Shown piece by piece: positions 1 to 12,732 of a stretch of 64,000 nucleotides of DNA; position 1 is the first letter of the stretch, and each line of letters opens with the position of its first letter. The DNA comes from Heterocephalus glaber (Eukaryota > Chordata > Mammalia > Rodentia > Bathyergidae). The DNA is taken from positions 3,940,800 through 4,004,799 of the forward strand of contig NW_004624881.1 in NCBI RefSeq assembly GCF_000247695.1. Direction: 5' to 3'. A model generated the notes under the pieces. That model was not told the DNA's origin, did not search any database, and saw nothing but the letters and a program-made list of their open reading frames with translations. The position numbers were made by a program, and so were the translations under genes.

Positions 1-1643
1 ATTTATAACAAATTTAAACATGTTAGCAAGATACAAAATCAACACACAGAAATGTGTAGCATTTGTGCACACCTATAGTGAACTCAAAGAGAAAGAAATT
101 TTAAAAAAACATTCAAAATACTGTCAAGAAAAATCAAATACCTTACAATTAACCCAACCAAGGGATTTAAAAACCTCTCTTGTGAAAACTACAGTCCTCT
201 AAAAAAGGAGATTGAAAAGCTCATCAGAAAGTGGAAAGATATCCCCTCTTCATGAATAGGCAGAATGAATATTGTCAAAATGGTGATACTTTCAAAACTG
301 ATAGCCTTAAAGGATTTCCAATCAAAATACCAATGGCATTGCCTACAGAAGTAGAGAAAATTTCCAAATTTAATATGGAATCAGGAAGAGACTCAGAATA
401 GAAAAAACAATTCTGGGCAACAAGAGTAAAGCAGAAGGTATCACAATACCTGACTTCAAGTTATAGTCAAGGGTAGAGTGATAAAGATGACACAGTACTG
501 ACACTAAAACTGTCATATGCCCCAAAGAACTAACTAAGAGTGAGGATTCAGACACATTCAGCTCTACGACCTCTAGCAAAGTGGCTAAATCATAGCTTAC
601 AGAAAATACAGCCTTGGGCCAGGGATTTAGCTCAGTGGTTCTGCCGACTGCCTTGCAAGTGCAAGGACCTGAGTTTGATCCCCGGTACCAAAAAAAAAGA
701 GAAAAGACAGCCTCTTTAGAAAATGGTCTGGGAAAACTGGCAATCCCTACCATGAAGACACAAGCTGGACCCATATATCTCATCATATACTTAATGAAAA
801 ACAAAATGGACCAAATCTAAGGATTAGAATCCAAACAATTATCCTGCTAAAAGTTAAAGTCAGTGAAACTCTTGAAGTCACAGGTGTAGGCAAGACTTTC
901 TGAAAAAAAGTACAAAAGAAACAACAGCAAAATCAATAAATGGGCTCATATCAAATTAAAAAGCTTTTCAATAGCAAAGGAAAATATCAACCAAGTAAAG
1001 ATAACCTACAGGATGGGAAAAATCATTGCAAACTCTTCCTAAGACATGGAGTAATATCTATATATGTGCATATCACAAAATTTATACCTCCAGAAATAAA
1101 AGAATGAATCAAAAAATGGGCAAGTATAATGAATAGACACTTCTCAGAAGTACAAATGGCAAGTAAACATGAAAAAATATTCATTACATCTCTGGCCACT
1201 AGATAAAAATAAATTAAAAGCACCCTATGATTTCCTGTAACACAAGAAATAAAAGCAATCATCTCGAAATTAAATAATAACAAATTCCAGTATTGCTTTA
1301 GTGAAAAAGGAACCCTTCTACATTGTTTATTGGAATATAAATTAGTACAGCCATTGTGAAAATCAGTATGGAAATTTCTCAAAGAACTAAACATAGAAAT
1401 TCCATTTGACCCAGGTATCCAAATCCTTGATATCTTCCCCAAAATGTTAAATACATTATGTTACAGTGATACATGCATGTCTATGATTATAGCAGCTAAA
1501 TTCGCTATAACTAAATCCTGGAAGCAGCCTATGTGTCCAATTAAGAAAAGGCTGGATAGAGAAATGTATTTACACACAATGGAGTAATACTCTGCCATAA
1601 AGAAGGATAACTTGAGTCATTTGTAGAAAAATGGATTTACCAT
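1..1643 (+). mobile_element. L1 LINE, 3' part of ORF2 (degenerate)
   Basis: Typical L1 ORF2 order from the end of the reverse-transcriptase domain through the C-terminal region (caatattgtcaaaatgg, then tacacacaatggagtaatac near 1,570). It is cut by the left window edge. Many stops, so inactive. A young SINE interrupts it at 616-701 and a LTR separates it from its 3'UTR at 2,087. Confidence 0.9.
616..701 (+). mobile_element. ID-type tRNA-derived SINE
   Basis: Has the A-box-like agctcagtggt and B-box-like gagtttgatccc of a tRNA-Ala-derived Pol III SINE, and an A-rich tail. Flanked by an imperfect target duplication, aaaatacagcct / aaaagacagcct (603-614, 702-713). Copy B has no SINE at the matching point (about 19,700), so it inserted after the duplication. 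Confidence 0.9.
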
Positions 1644-2086
1644 ATCATGGATTTTATTTAATTATCCTCCCAAAGCCTCATGCCCTGGTAGATGGAGCTT
1701 TTCAGAGGTAGCTAGATCTAAAATATATGAATATGGTTTACTGGTGGGATAACTAGACTAGTTCACTGAATGGATTACCATTATTTTGCATGTGGCTGAA
1801 TGGATATACTGAAAAGTGAAGACCCACCTTGAGTACTGAGTGGCACCAATACATAAGCTTGTAGCCTGGATGGGATAAAAGGAAAAGGGAGGCTGGATGT
1901 TGCTGCTGTGCCATAAACTGTTTTTCCTCTGCACTGCCTCTCTGCTCTCCTATGCAGCTCTGCCTTGAAGCTTGCTGATTATTTAAGAAAACCTCTACAA
2001 ATTGTGAGGTAAAATAAACTCTTTCTCCCTCAACTTGTGAGCATCTGGCATTTTGTCTCAACCGTGAGAAAATGACAAAGACACAT
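1644..2086 (+). mobile_element. Solo LTR, ERVL-MaLR type, in copy A
   Basis: Separates L1 ORF2 from the L1 3'UTR. Its start (tcctcccaaagcctcatgcc) and end (aaataaactctttctccctc ... ttttgtctcaacc) follow the MaLR LTR pattern known from MLT1/MST/ORR1 elements. Copy B has it too at 20,654-21,096, so it predates the duplication. The subfamily is not determined. Confidence 0.6.
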
Positions 2087-2560
2087 TTTGACACCATAAA
2101 GTTAAGTTCAATAAATCATAAACACAGGGTTAAATAACTAATGGATTCTCTAGCATGAGAAACTGAAATTCAAGAGGAAAATAAAAGTTTGATGAAAGGT
2201 AACAGTGACAGATCTTTTGAAAAAAGGAAGGGTTCAAAGACACCCTGAATGAAGAGAGACTGGATGAGAGGAAATGTAAAAATATTCAATATGTGTCATG
2301 TAACATGAATCAAATATTCACAAAGAATATAAACATTATAAGTTACAAACATGAACTAAAAGTAATAATACTAAACACAGTAATGAAAAGTGAACATGGG
2401 GATCTAGATGTGCAGATGGGAGGGAAGAGGAAGAGGAATAAAAATAATCAAATGTGTTAAATTCTTGCACCTCCTGCCTAAGGCAAACTTTATGTACTCC
2501 AACATGCACTAATGAAATAAAATTTAAAAATGAAAGAATGTGCAATGAACCTGAGTTCAT
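2087..2560 (+). mobile_element. L1 3'UTR, copy A
   Basis: Continuation of the L1 interrupted by the LTR: gttaagttcaataaatcat corresponds to the last ORF2 codons. It then runs through a purine-rich 3'UTR to aaataaaatttaaaaatg. It pairs with 21,097-21,545 in copy B. Confidence 0.75.
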
Positions 2561-2662
2561 CACCCATGTTTATTAACCATTAGAATATATTTAATGGTTT
2601 TTGTCTAACTAATTTCTTCTTCTACCACTTGTCACTTTTTGTGAAAATTTCAAATAATATAT

Positions 2663-4108
2663 ATTTTTTCATTTAGTTTATTGGTACATTTTAGGTATAC
2701 AATACAGTTACATTCATCATTGGGAACTTATACATTTACATAATGTATCTTGGTTCTTATTTTTTCTCCATTTCCCTGTCCTCCCTTCAAACCATCCATT
2801 GCTCTATTTACAAAGACTTTGTTTCCATTTTTTCCTTTTCTCATATTTTTCCTTTCCCTTCTTTCCATTTCCCTAACCCTCCCACTTCCCCTACCCCATT
2901 TAGACCTTTCTTTTCCCATTTCACATTATCAATTACACATTTTGATCCTTATTTACACATTTAGTTTCTCACACCAAGAAAACTATTATTTACACGTGTG
3001 TCCTATTTATTTCACTTAAGAGTATCGCCTCAATGTGCATCCATTCAGCTATAAATGTCTCTAGTTTCCCATTCTTCTTCTTCTTTTTTTTTTTTCCAGT
3101 ACTGGGGATTGAACTCAGGTCCTTGCGCTTGCACAGCAGGTGGTGACACCACTGAACTAAATCTAAATCCCCGGCCCAGGTTTCTCATTTTTTATGGCTG
3201 AGCAGTACTCCATTTTTTACATAAAAAAAATCTTCTTTATCCAATCTCCAATTGATGGGCAAATGGGCTGTTTTCAAGTTTCAGCTATTACAAACTGTGC
3301 TGAAATAGACATGGATCCACATACATCGCCGTGCTGTGATTCTTTTGACTCTTTTGGGAAGATAGCCAGGAGGGGAATACCTGGATCAAATGGGACCTCT
3401 AATCCAAGTTTTTTGAGGTATCGCCGTACTGATTTCCAGTGGTTCCACCAATTTTCACTCTCACCAACAATAGAGAAGTTTTCCTTTCTCCCCACAACCT
3501 CGCCAGCATTTGTTATTGGTTGATTCCTTGATAGCAGCAATTCTTCCTGGGGTGAGGTGGAATCTCAGTGTTGTCGTGTGCATCTCCCAAATGACCAGTA
3601 ATGTTGAATCTTTTTTCATATGTTTATTTGCTGCTTTTACTTGTTTGAGTAATATCTGTTCATTTCAGATGCCCATTTTTGAATTGGGTCTTTATATTTG
3701 GGAAGTCTGATTTTTAAAAAGTTCTTTATATATTCTAGATAGTAGTTCTTTGTATGAGGAACAGCTGATAACCCCCTCCCCCATTTTAGGTTGTCTCTTA
3801 GCTCTGTTGGTGTTTTCTCTTGCAGTGCTGGAGCTTTTTGATAAAATAAGATTCCAGTTCTTGATCTTTGTGCTACTTCCTGTGCTACTGAGGGTTTGTT
3901 CTTAAATTCTTTCCCTATGCCAATGTCTTCAAGAGTTCTCCCTAACTTATCTTCCAGCAAGTTTAGTGTTTCTGTTTTGGAGACAACCATAGCCCCTTTA
4001 ATAAATGGTGTTGGAAAAACTGGACTTCAACCTGCCAAAGACTAAAACTAGACCCATATCATTCACCGTACACTAAACTAAAATTGAAGTAGATTAAAGA
4101 TCTAAATA
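2663..4108 (-). mobile_element. 5'-inverted (twin-primed) L1 insertion
   Basis: The minus-strand L1 3' end (3'UTR then ORF2 C-terminal region) spans 2,663 to about 3,988. The piece immediately upstream in the element (ataaatggtgttggaaaaac...) follows in plus orientation at about 3,990-4,108. Perfect 13-bp target duplication tcaaataatatat flanks it at 2,650-2,662 and 4,109-4,121. The structure is that of twin-primed reverse transcription. The empty site is visible in copy B at 21,667-21,679. Confidence 0.9.
3082..3178 (-). mobile_element. ID-type SINE nested in the twin-primed L1
   Basis: Reverse-complement SINE with T-run at its left end (poly-A tail) and body ending at ccccggccca. It interrupts the L1 text between gtttcccattc and gtttctcatttttt, giving an approximate target duplication. 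It is younger than the L1 carrying it. Confidence 0.88.
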
Positions 4109-7100
4109 TCAAATAATATATTTTAACAGTTTATATATATATGTTCATATTTCTGTCAGAGCCTTTATAAACATAATTCTTTAATTATTATCTGTTTAAA
4201 TTTTATTAAAATGGATTAAATTTTATAAATCTCCCATTATTTAATGTAACATGAATTACATTTTTGAAATTAGAATAGAAATAAATTTCCTGTGCTTCAA
4301 GTTAAGAATATGTCAAAAATGTGGGCACATGTGACTATGTAAGTTTAAATATTATAAAACTGAAATGAACTCTAATTAACACTTATATTCTCATCCATGC
4401 TGTGCTCATTCATTGGGCTTACAGACCTCAGGTTGCTAGCTCCTTGAGGGGTTGTTTAGGTTGTAGTGAGCAGGATAAATCCTTCCACATTTCCTAATTT
4501 GTTCTGAGACTTAAAATGATGAACTGGTTTATTACCAACTGTGAAATTTATCAGAAACATGTTTTAATTTTAGCATCATTATGCATGATTGTATCTAAAT
4601 TCATTAAAAGTGTTTTTTATTAGTTGATGTTTAAATGTGCTTATTGTAGTCCACCATGAACTTCTTAGTTTTACTCCTTTCACTGTCATGGCCCAAGTTA
4701 CCTCAGAGAGCTACTTTGCTGTCCATCTGGTAAAATGCCATGCTGGAGGAGCATCTGGTATACCTCCTGTCCCCCATCTGGATTCAGATACTTCTCCAAG
4801 TGCCTGTACAGTGACAAATGGTACTGTTGATCAATACATATGAGAGTTTGTTTCCTTAGGCCTATTTCTGATCTTGATTAATGAAAATGGCTCAGGATTC
4901 TCTCTCTCTCTATATATATGAAAAAAGACAATTATGAGTATGTATTAATACTTTTAATTACATTTGAGATCATTTTTTTGAAAAAATCAAACCTAAGCAA
5001 TTTTTACTAGAAAATCTCTCTCATTTGTCAGAAAAAATTACTCCTATACTGTACACATTAAAAGTCATGTGAGTGATACATAGAGTGTGTAAATATCCAT
5101 TCAATGTGCATTGCTAGAGGCATGGATGATTCTTCTATTTTTACAAATCATTCAGTGATTTGATAAACCCCAACTCATTTTACAAATGCATGCTTACTAG
5201 AGCAAGCATATATCTTAGTGCATCATTTCTGTAGAATAGGGATTCTAGGTAAAAATATTGAGAGATATCTTAATTACACAATTTGCAGCTAAAGTTGTTT
5301 TGCTGAGTTTTAATGCAGAGTTCATTCCAGTTTGAACAGTCTCAACAGCAAAGAGATTTCTCAAGTGCCTGCCAATGAGGGTTTCCATTATTTCTTACTA
5401 TGAGTGCTATGAGTGCTGAAAGTCATTAATCTACCAGACACTGTAAGAAGGAAATGAACATCAATATATCCAGATGAATAAACCATTCTGAGGTCCAGAA
5501 ATGTGCACTGATTAGGCCAAATTCCTTTGCCATGGAGGACCAGTGTTCTCTGGATTTCCTGATGAGCCTCTAAGGGCCCTGCCAACATTTAAAATTGTTT
5601 CCCTGAACTATACACTTGGAATGATGTAACAATTGTCACACAATCACATGAACCTGTCCCTGTTGACTATAGCTGGACCATAAAATTCCTATTGAAGTCT
5701 TTAAATGAAGAAACACTGATGAAGTTTCACCATTGAAAAATTGGTTCATGTACATTTGGAGACCTTATATGGGGAAAAGAGCTACTGGAGGAACTGGCTA
5801 TTCACAGTGTGGCCCTCGTGAGTGGAAAATATTATTATGAATATTATTATAACTGTCTCTATCCTTCCTTCTATGCTGAACATTCATTCATTTGGAATAT
5901 TTCCAAAATAACTAAGAATCAAATCATTATGTAAACCAATGATGGCATGAATAAATTCATTGAAATTTTATTTAATGCCTTTTCGTAAAACTCTCCACAG
6001 TACAACAAGGAAAACATTTTATTTTATTGCAAAATGACTGTATTTTACAATTATTTTTATAGGAGATGTAGTCCCATTTGACACCATGGAAGAATATTAA
6101 TTTAATGATTTTGCATAAGAAAAATGGTTATTATTTCATTTCAACAAAAGAAACATTACATTATTATCTAGAGGGAAACATTTAATTACCTATATTATTT
6201 AAGTTACATTTAGCACATATAAGGATTAGATATTTTCAATATACATTCTGATACAACAGCTATATCATTATCCATAATATTACAACATTATCAAATAATT
6301 AAGGTTTAATGTATATTTTCTATTCTCTTAATTGTCCAACAGTTTTGGAAATGTTTGCACACAATAGATATCTGAAACATATCTTAGTATCATTGGGTCA
6401 GTCCACACACTTGAGCATAACGTTTCACAGTAGTGAGCAGGTTTGGGAAAAAGAAAAAGAAACACTTAAAATCCCAAACCATGTACTCTAGGAAGTAGGT
6501 TATTTTGTCACATTCAAAGTCATGCTTTCACGAGAATACATTTCAAATATTTAAAAATGGCAGAAAGAAAAAATGTCTCAAATGTTCACTGAAAGCAATT
6601 TAAAGAAATCTGAAACTTTTCACCAATTCAATATATGTACAAAGATTTGAGGTGATGATCTTGCCACAAGCAGGAGTTTATTTTGGGAAGAGTTCAAATA
6701 TCTAAATATAACAGAGGAGAAATGCAGTTAGCACTTTCCTTTACAGATGGAGTGATGCATTTTGCCAAAACTATTCATGAAATTTGTCTAAATAAATTGT
6801 GTAGAAGCAGATTACTTATTGATACTGAGTGACTATTTGATTCACAAAATACTTTTATGTGCTTTGCTTGTGGAAAGGTATACAATCAATGTCTATATTT
6901 TGACAAATTATCAAAGTATTTTACTTTTCCAGAGAAAAGCAACTAGCCTGCTTTAATCAGGTGTATTGGAATTATTTATATACTATAAAATCATTCTTCA
7001 CTCACAACAGAATGCTAAATGTTTGTGTATTTTAAATTATATTCAAATATCAGTGACACCTGATCTAACTCTAGATATCGAGGCTTCTGTTCCTCATTAT

Positions 7101-7747
7101 GTTTTGCACAAACTTTGTGTGGTTAGTGCATACTAGTTTCTTATTTGGAGCGAGTCATAGTTATGTCACAGAAAATTTGGAAATTTCAGTCCTAAACCAG
7201 AGAGTAAGGTCATAGGCTGTACATGAAGAGAGGCATGAGCACAACAATGCTAATGGCAATTCTGTCTCAGTGAAATAGTCTTCAACTGTATTAGAATGTG
7301 TTACAACTGAAGTTTAAGATTCCCAGCATGTATAATCTTTGAGATATTCTAATTGGTAAAGCAACAGAGATTTCTTGTAATTCCATAAAGGTATATGTAT
7401 CTATACATAAATCTTCAGATCACCCAGTTCAGACTTATTCCACAGGAAGAATATATTTCAAATAATAAAATCTTAACACATAAATCAGCTGAATCCTTTT
7501 GAAAGGTTATGTTTTCTCATGGTTTTAGTTCTCTTAGGTTAAGAAAATCATTAAATACTGGTGGTCTTCACTCTTTGTAAGATTAGAAGGTAGGCTTGAC
7601 AGTGCAGTCTCTCATCTAACTTAAGTATGGACAAAGTTAGTATTAATCTAATTCATTAAAGCTGATCAACATATAAATACTGGTGGTATCTACAAAGCAC
7701 TAAAACAAATTACTAGTTTTGTAGGAAAGAGGCACAATGGGCACTTG

Positions 7748-8000
7748 ACTTTCCAACTCAATTCATTTGTGAGGGCTGGTTGCAACAGAAGTTGGTCAAT
7801 TGCCTTCAAAGTCTCTCTCTTGTATTATTTTACTACACACTTTCTTCCAGGCAGATCTCAGTGTCCTTCAAGAGGCATCTGGAAGCACAAGTAGCCAGTG
7901 TTTGGATCAAAACTCAAGATTGTGGTCATACATTAAAACTAAATTGTGGACTAACCCAAGTTGTTCATATGTCAGGCTGGTCATAAATCAAGCATCAACT
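7748..8000 (+). repeat. Unnamed interspersed repeat, internally deleted copy
   Basis: Starts like cttgactttccaactca and ends near tcaggctggtcataaatcaag. It matches 26,258-26,600, 60,921-61,285 and, on the minus strand, 23,479-23,850. About 120 bases present in the copy-B partner are missing at about 7,872-7,885. Confidence 0.65.
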
Positions 8001-8931
8001 GTAAAATATGTTGATTTACTTCCCTGGAAAGTGTCTGTCTTCCAAAAATCATCCCTCAGTTAACCAAGATCTGTTTCCTTTTCCAGTCTATGTACCATTT
8101 CTGACTTATAATAGAATGATTTAAACTTGTTACAGTATTTTACATCACACAGTTACTTCTACAGTGTTGCTTTCTTGTAGTACAATTAAACTTTTATGTG
8201 ATTCAGAGACATGTATTTCCCTTAGTACTCTCTAAACTTCTGTTATAACATAAGATAAATATTCATTGTAATAAAAATCATAGGATAAATTCAAAGACCA
8301 CAACAATGAAAATCTTTACTCATTTTTAGACAGGGACATTTATCTTGAGTGAAGAAAGTCACAAGTTTGAAGTGATGATTGGAAATAGCAGGTCTGAGAA
8401 TCCTATCTCCCTACCTTATTCATCAGAGGAGGCCCTTAGGAGACTCTCATTGGTAAATTTCTCTTGTGTATAAATACTATGGACATATGCTGTTTGTGCC
8501 TGGCACAAAAACACATGAAAGCTGTATATAGTAATATTCAAATTAGATCAGAAGTAAAAATCAGAAGGGAAGGAAATTCTAACTCACTCATCAAAGGCAA
8601 GATGTGAGGACATTCTTTTGAAAACAGAGCCATTGAGTTGGGCAGAGGACAACAGATGCCTGAGAACCACAGGAAGGGAGGCTGGTTAGGTCTGAGCTCC
8701 AAGAGGAGACTTCTCAGAGAGCATGGAGGTATGGTTAATAAATCCATTTTTCTTAGTGTGTGACAGTAGTATAGGCCCTGAAATTGCAGGGAAACAGCAA
8801 GCATCATACCAAAGTTTCTGACAGTGATAACTGGGAACATTTCAAAAACTGGGAATGTTTTTGATATTCTGAGTAATTCCTCTAATTCTCATATCATCTC
8901 AACTAATGCTGTCCTGATTCGGAGAGAGAAA

Positions 8932-8941
8932 CACACACACA

Positions 8942-9002
<61 letters not shown>
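8932..9002. repeat. Compound (CA)n(GA)n microsatellite
   Basis: A CA run with one interruption, then a pure GA run. Copy B has only a short, broken GA version near 27,555, so the CA tract expanded in copy A or was lost in B. Confidence 0.95.
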
Positions 9003-9083
9003 TCTGAGAGATGGAAGCAGAGATAATTACTGAACTTAACTCAGTAAAGTAGCAGACATAGAACAATCTCTGCAACTTTTATG

Positions 9084-9257
9084 CCTAGGGAATCTCATTG
9101 GTAGAGCAGCTCCTTAGCATGGAAAGTGTTCTGGGTCCTGTGTTAGATCCTAAGAAAGAAGAAAGAAAAAGAAAGAAAGAAAGAAAAAGAAAGAGAGAAA
9201 GAGAGAAAGAAAGAAGAGGACATAGGAAGAGAGAAAGAGAAAAATAGAAAGCAAGCT
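9084..9257 (+). mobile_element. Old ID-type SINE with GAAA-rich tail (copy A)
   Basis: A degenerate tRNA-like body (attggtagagcagctccttagcatgg ... gtgttagatcc) is followed by a long GAAA/GAGAAA tail. The copy-B partner at 27,655-27,855 shows it predates the duplication. Confidence 0.7.
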
Positions 9258-9795
9258 TGTTTCACTCCAAGATGCAAATTAAGATATTGAATGTAATAAG
9301 CTATGGTCTTAACATTGGAAATTATTGTATTTTTTATTTCTTTTATAAAACTAAAACATAGTGTTTTTTACTTAATCTTATGAAGTGATATATTTTAATT
9401 GACTTGGAACATTTTAGAAACTTTGCACATGAAACAGTAAAAATCTAATTGGAAAAATGTTTTAATGATAGTGAAACTTAGTACCAAGATAAATATATGT
9501 ATGTTACAAACATGTCAAGAACTTTAATAACCTTTGGAAGACTATAAATTGCATAAATTTCAATGCAGGAGAAAATTATAAGCAGAGCAACAATGAAAAT
9601 GAACATCTACTCAGGTTGAAGGAGACTATCATTCAGAATAATGCAGAATCATCCTAAAACATTAGGAGAGCAAGACAACAAACATCCCTGTGATGCCAGG
9701 GGCTGAAGTTTAATAGTTATGAAGGAATTTTCCACACTGTGGTTCTTCCTGGGTTCAGCACTTCTGTCTTCTCGCACAAGCCACATCACCCACAG

Positions 9796-10768
9796 ATGTC
9801 CAACTGTACCACGACGATGGACTTTCTCCTCATGGAGATTTCTGGCATGCAGGATCTGCAGGTTTTCTATGCCATGTTCTTCTCTCTGATTTATCTGGTG
9901 ACCATAATGGGAAACCTCATCATTGCTGCTGTCACCACTCTGTCAAGAGCCTTAACATTCCCATGTACTTCTTCTTGAGAAACCTGTCCATCCTGGACTC
10001 CTGCTACATTTCTGTCACAGTACCTAACTCCTGCATGAATGCCCTGCTGGGCACATGCTCCATTTCAAAGGCAGGATGTGTATCTCAGGTTTTCCTTGTG
10101 ATTTTCTTTGCATTTTTAGAGTTACTGTTTCTCACCATCATTGCTCAAGACAGCTTTGCAGCCATCTGCAGGCCTCTCCATTACCCTGTGCTCATGAACC
10201 CTGGCCTGTGTGTCCACAACACATGGGCCTCATCTTTGCAACTCTGCACACAATTAACACCTTTAGGCTGCCCTTCTGCCACTCCCATGCTCTCCAGCAG
10301 CTCTTTTGTGATGTCTCCTCTCTGATGAAACTGTCTTGCTCTGACACCTTCAGCAACCAGATTACCATTCTTGTCACTGGTCTGGTGTTTGGTGGCAGCT
10401 GTTTCATTTATATCATCAAGTCTTATATTCACATCTTTTTTATTGTGCTCAGGTTTCCAGTGGGACCAGATAGGAAAAAGGCCTTTTCCACCTGTGTCCC
10501 CCACATTCTTGTGGTGTCTGTCTCCTCAGCTCATCCTTTTATGTCTAATTGAGACCCTCTGGAATGTCTTCTGGCCTCATGGATATGGTTCTGTCTGTGT
10601 TCTACTCCATAATCCCCCCCAAACCTTATTATCTCCAGTATCAGAAATGAACACATAAAGTGTGACATCAGGAAACTCTTGACAAGCATGTTCTATTCAG
10701 GAGATGTACTGAGAATTAAGAAGGCTTTTCCACCCCAGCTTAGTCATATGCATGCTTTTAGCAATAAA
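9796..10768 (+). pseudogene. OR14-like olfactory receptor pseudogene (paralogue of 28,403)
   Basis: Dead duplicate of the intact OR14-like gene. Its first 141 coding bases differ from the intact copy at 10 positions by eye. Lesions seen: a 1-base deletion near 9,937-9,943; a net 16-base loss near 10,214-10,235 (TM4 region); a 1-base deletion near 10,515, followed by an early stop at 10,550-10,552; and a net loss of about 5 bases after the C-run at 10,614-10,620 that removes part of the TM7 NPxxY region. The TM3 box is also changed (DR to DS). The splice acceptor present in the intact copy is deleted here. It cannot make a receptor. Confidence 0.93.
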
Positions 10769-10929
10769 TGCAGTAAGTTGTTAAAGTTATCCTATATCAT
10801 TTATGTGAATTTAATTCTTAGGCCTTTTAAATACATAACATATCAATATCAGTCATTTGTAAAGTGTTTGAATAAGTTTTATATAGGCAACAATAGGCAA
10901 AAGAGCTGGTTAATGCAGAAGTCAAATTT

Positions 10930-11040
10930 TTTGACATCTCAAATTTACCCCCAAAGTCTCTTGTGTTCAAAACTGCTGCTTTCAGAAAGTGAGATGTTAA
11001 TGCAGATACTACACTAACCAGCATTTTACAATGTTTAGAC
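10930..11040 (+). mobile_element. MaLR-like LTR remnant at the end of copy A
   Basis: Starts acccccaaagtctcttgtg, in the style of a MaLR LTR 5' end. It matches the start of the longer LTR at 29,570 in copy B. Similarity between the two duplication copies ends within it. Confidence 0.4.
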
Positions 11041-11723
11041 AATGTGGAATGTGAAACATGTTGCTAAAATCCTCACAAAGTATATGGATGAAGCTATCTC
11101 TTAATTAATCAGAGAGTAAATGAGAGAAAAATAAGAAAGATGGCATGTAACATAAAAAAAATCTAAGATACACATCATGAAATACTAGGAGAAAATTCAG
11201 TAAAAGTGGTATTGAAAAACTTAGCCCTTTAGTTTTGCCTATTTCTCCATTTTAATTGACAAAATTGTATACATTCACTGTGTACAAAATATTGTATTGA
11301 ATTGTACATGTATTTCCAGGAAAATGTTGTGAAAATTTGGTAGTGGAGCTAATAAGCTCGAGTAAAGCTACAGGTACGTTATTTCTCCATGGCTTACCTC
11401 AGAGCTATGGATTCTTTCCCCAAAGCCTCCTCTCTGTGTTCACTGGAGCCTCTCACAGCCTTGGAGAGCGTGAACCACGGTATAAGGGTTCCCTCAACTC
11501 TTCTTTCTCCTCAAATGTGTGAGTTCCTGGGAAGACTTGCTGTGACCCAAACTGGCTGTTTTCACTTTTTCTCAGATTCTCACTCATTTAAACTGTTACC
11601 ATATAAAAACTAGAAGCAAATAATTTACCATGTAAGGTAATTTATTACATTAAGTTATAATTACTGTCCTCATTTTTACTTCACTCATTTCTGTCATTAG
11701 AGTGTGAGCTAGATAGGCATTTT

Positions 11724-11727
<4 letters not shown>

Positions 11728-11760
<33 letters not shown>
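11728..11760. repeat. (TA)n microsatellite
   Basis: A short catacatacata lead-in followed by an uninterrupted AT-alternating run. Confidence 0.9.
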
Positions 11761-12601
11761 CCTTTACAACATTGACAGCAATGGTACCTATTCAATTTAT
11801 GTTGTTTTGGGAACACAATTATTACTGATTGTTATTACTGTCTGCTGAAAAATACAAAGGGTTTCAAGCTACAGGAAGATTTACATGAAAACATGGAAAT
11901 TTATTGACTATTATTCCTGAAGAATATAGATCAACCTCCAAAATGCTAAATTTCCTCCAATTTAATAGTTTGAAACTAGATTATCAATATTGTAGGCATT
12001 GGTGGAAAAACTGAAGGTGTTTACAACAATACTTTAAACAAAATGGAAGAAATTATGTTAAAATAGTCTTTATATACAACCAAAAACTGAAGATGAAATA
12101 TAAATGTCAGAAAATGTGAGTTTAAGGTAAAATCAAAATAGTTGTCCTTATTTTGACAAATGTTTGATGTATTAAATAGCTTATTAAGGCAATATTGCCC
12201 AAAATTAATCTAAAAGTAAATAGAAACAAAATCACCCATTGAAAAAGAAATGCCTATTAAAGCTTGAGAATAAAAAGTCAAAATGGTAACAAGTTCTAAG
12301 AATTTTTACATGTATTAATTAAGAACAACATTTGCACTCTAGATAACACACAAATCAATATTTAACTAAATCACCATTAAAAGTGACAAAATGTCATCTT
12401 ATATAAAAGGCAAAATGTATAATGATTTCTAAAATGAAAAGAAAACCTTTGTTGCTGTGGAATTACAAAAATAATAGGACATCAACTTCTACTATAACAC
12501 AGTAAATTTCTTGGAGGATGCATTTTCCACAGACCAAAGTGGAAAAGGATCATGGAGTCTTCATGTTTTGCGTGTGGTTTACCTGCAGTCACATGATGGA
12601 A

Positions 12602-12653
12602 CATAGCTCATATGGTGGTGATATGGACCATAGCTCATGGAGGTGATATGGAC
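12602..12653. repeat. Imperfect tandem pair, 27 + 25 bp
   Basis: Two adjacent units, each starting catagctcat and ending gtgatatggac. The second lacks a few internal bases. It lies about 80 bp before the CTCF-like motif. Confidence 0.8.
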
Positions 12654-12732
12654 CTGTGTATTCTCTGAGACCTGAGGCCTTAGTGGGACATGGTGAGGAA
12701 TTTGGGTGCTGCTCCTAACTGTGAGTTAGTCC

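Larger units (their letters stand above)
4122..9083. other. Single-copy flank of the OR14-like pseudogene (copy A)
   Basis: AT-rich noncoding sequence that matches copy B at 21,680-27,650. I see no convincing gene. It contains an unnamed repeat at 7,748-8,000 and a microsatellite at 8,932-9,002. Relative to copy B, about 1 kb is missing at about 5,908, where B has 23,409-24,393. Confidence 0.6.
262..11030 (+). repeat. Tandem segmental duplication, copy A
   Basis: Collinear with 19,361-29,620 through L1 tail, LTR, about 5 kb of single-copy flank, an old SINE with GAAA tail and the OR14-like gene. Landmarks pair in order: 1,140 with 20,151; 4,140 with 21,700; 6,700 with 25,190; 9,796 with 28,403. 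Copy A carries an extra L1 (2,663-4,108) and an extra SINE (616-701), and lacks about 1 kb present in copy B at 23,409-24,393. Confidence 0.92.

Noticed and set aside
370..804. 144-codon minus-strand frame
   Set aside because: Antisense to L1 ORF2 and running through a SINE inserted after the duplication. No family resemblance.
2743..3019. Pair of overlapping frames in pyrimidine-rich sequence
   Set aside because: This is the reverse complement of the L1 3'UTR; Phe/Ser/Pro-rich translation reflects CT-rich DNA.
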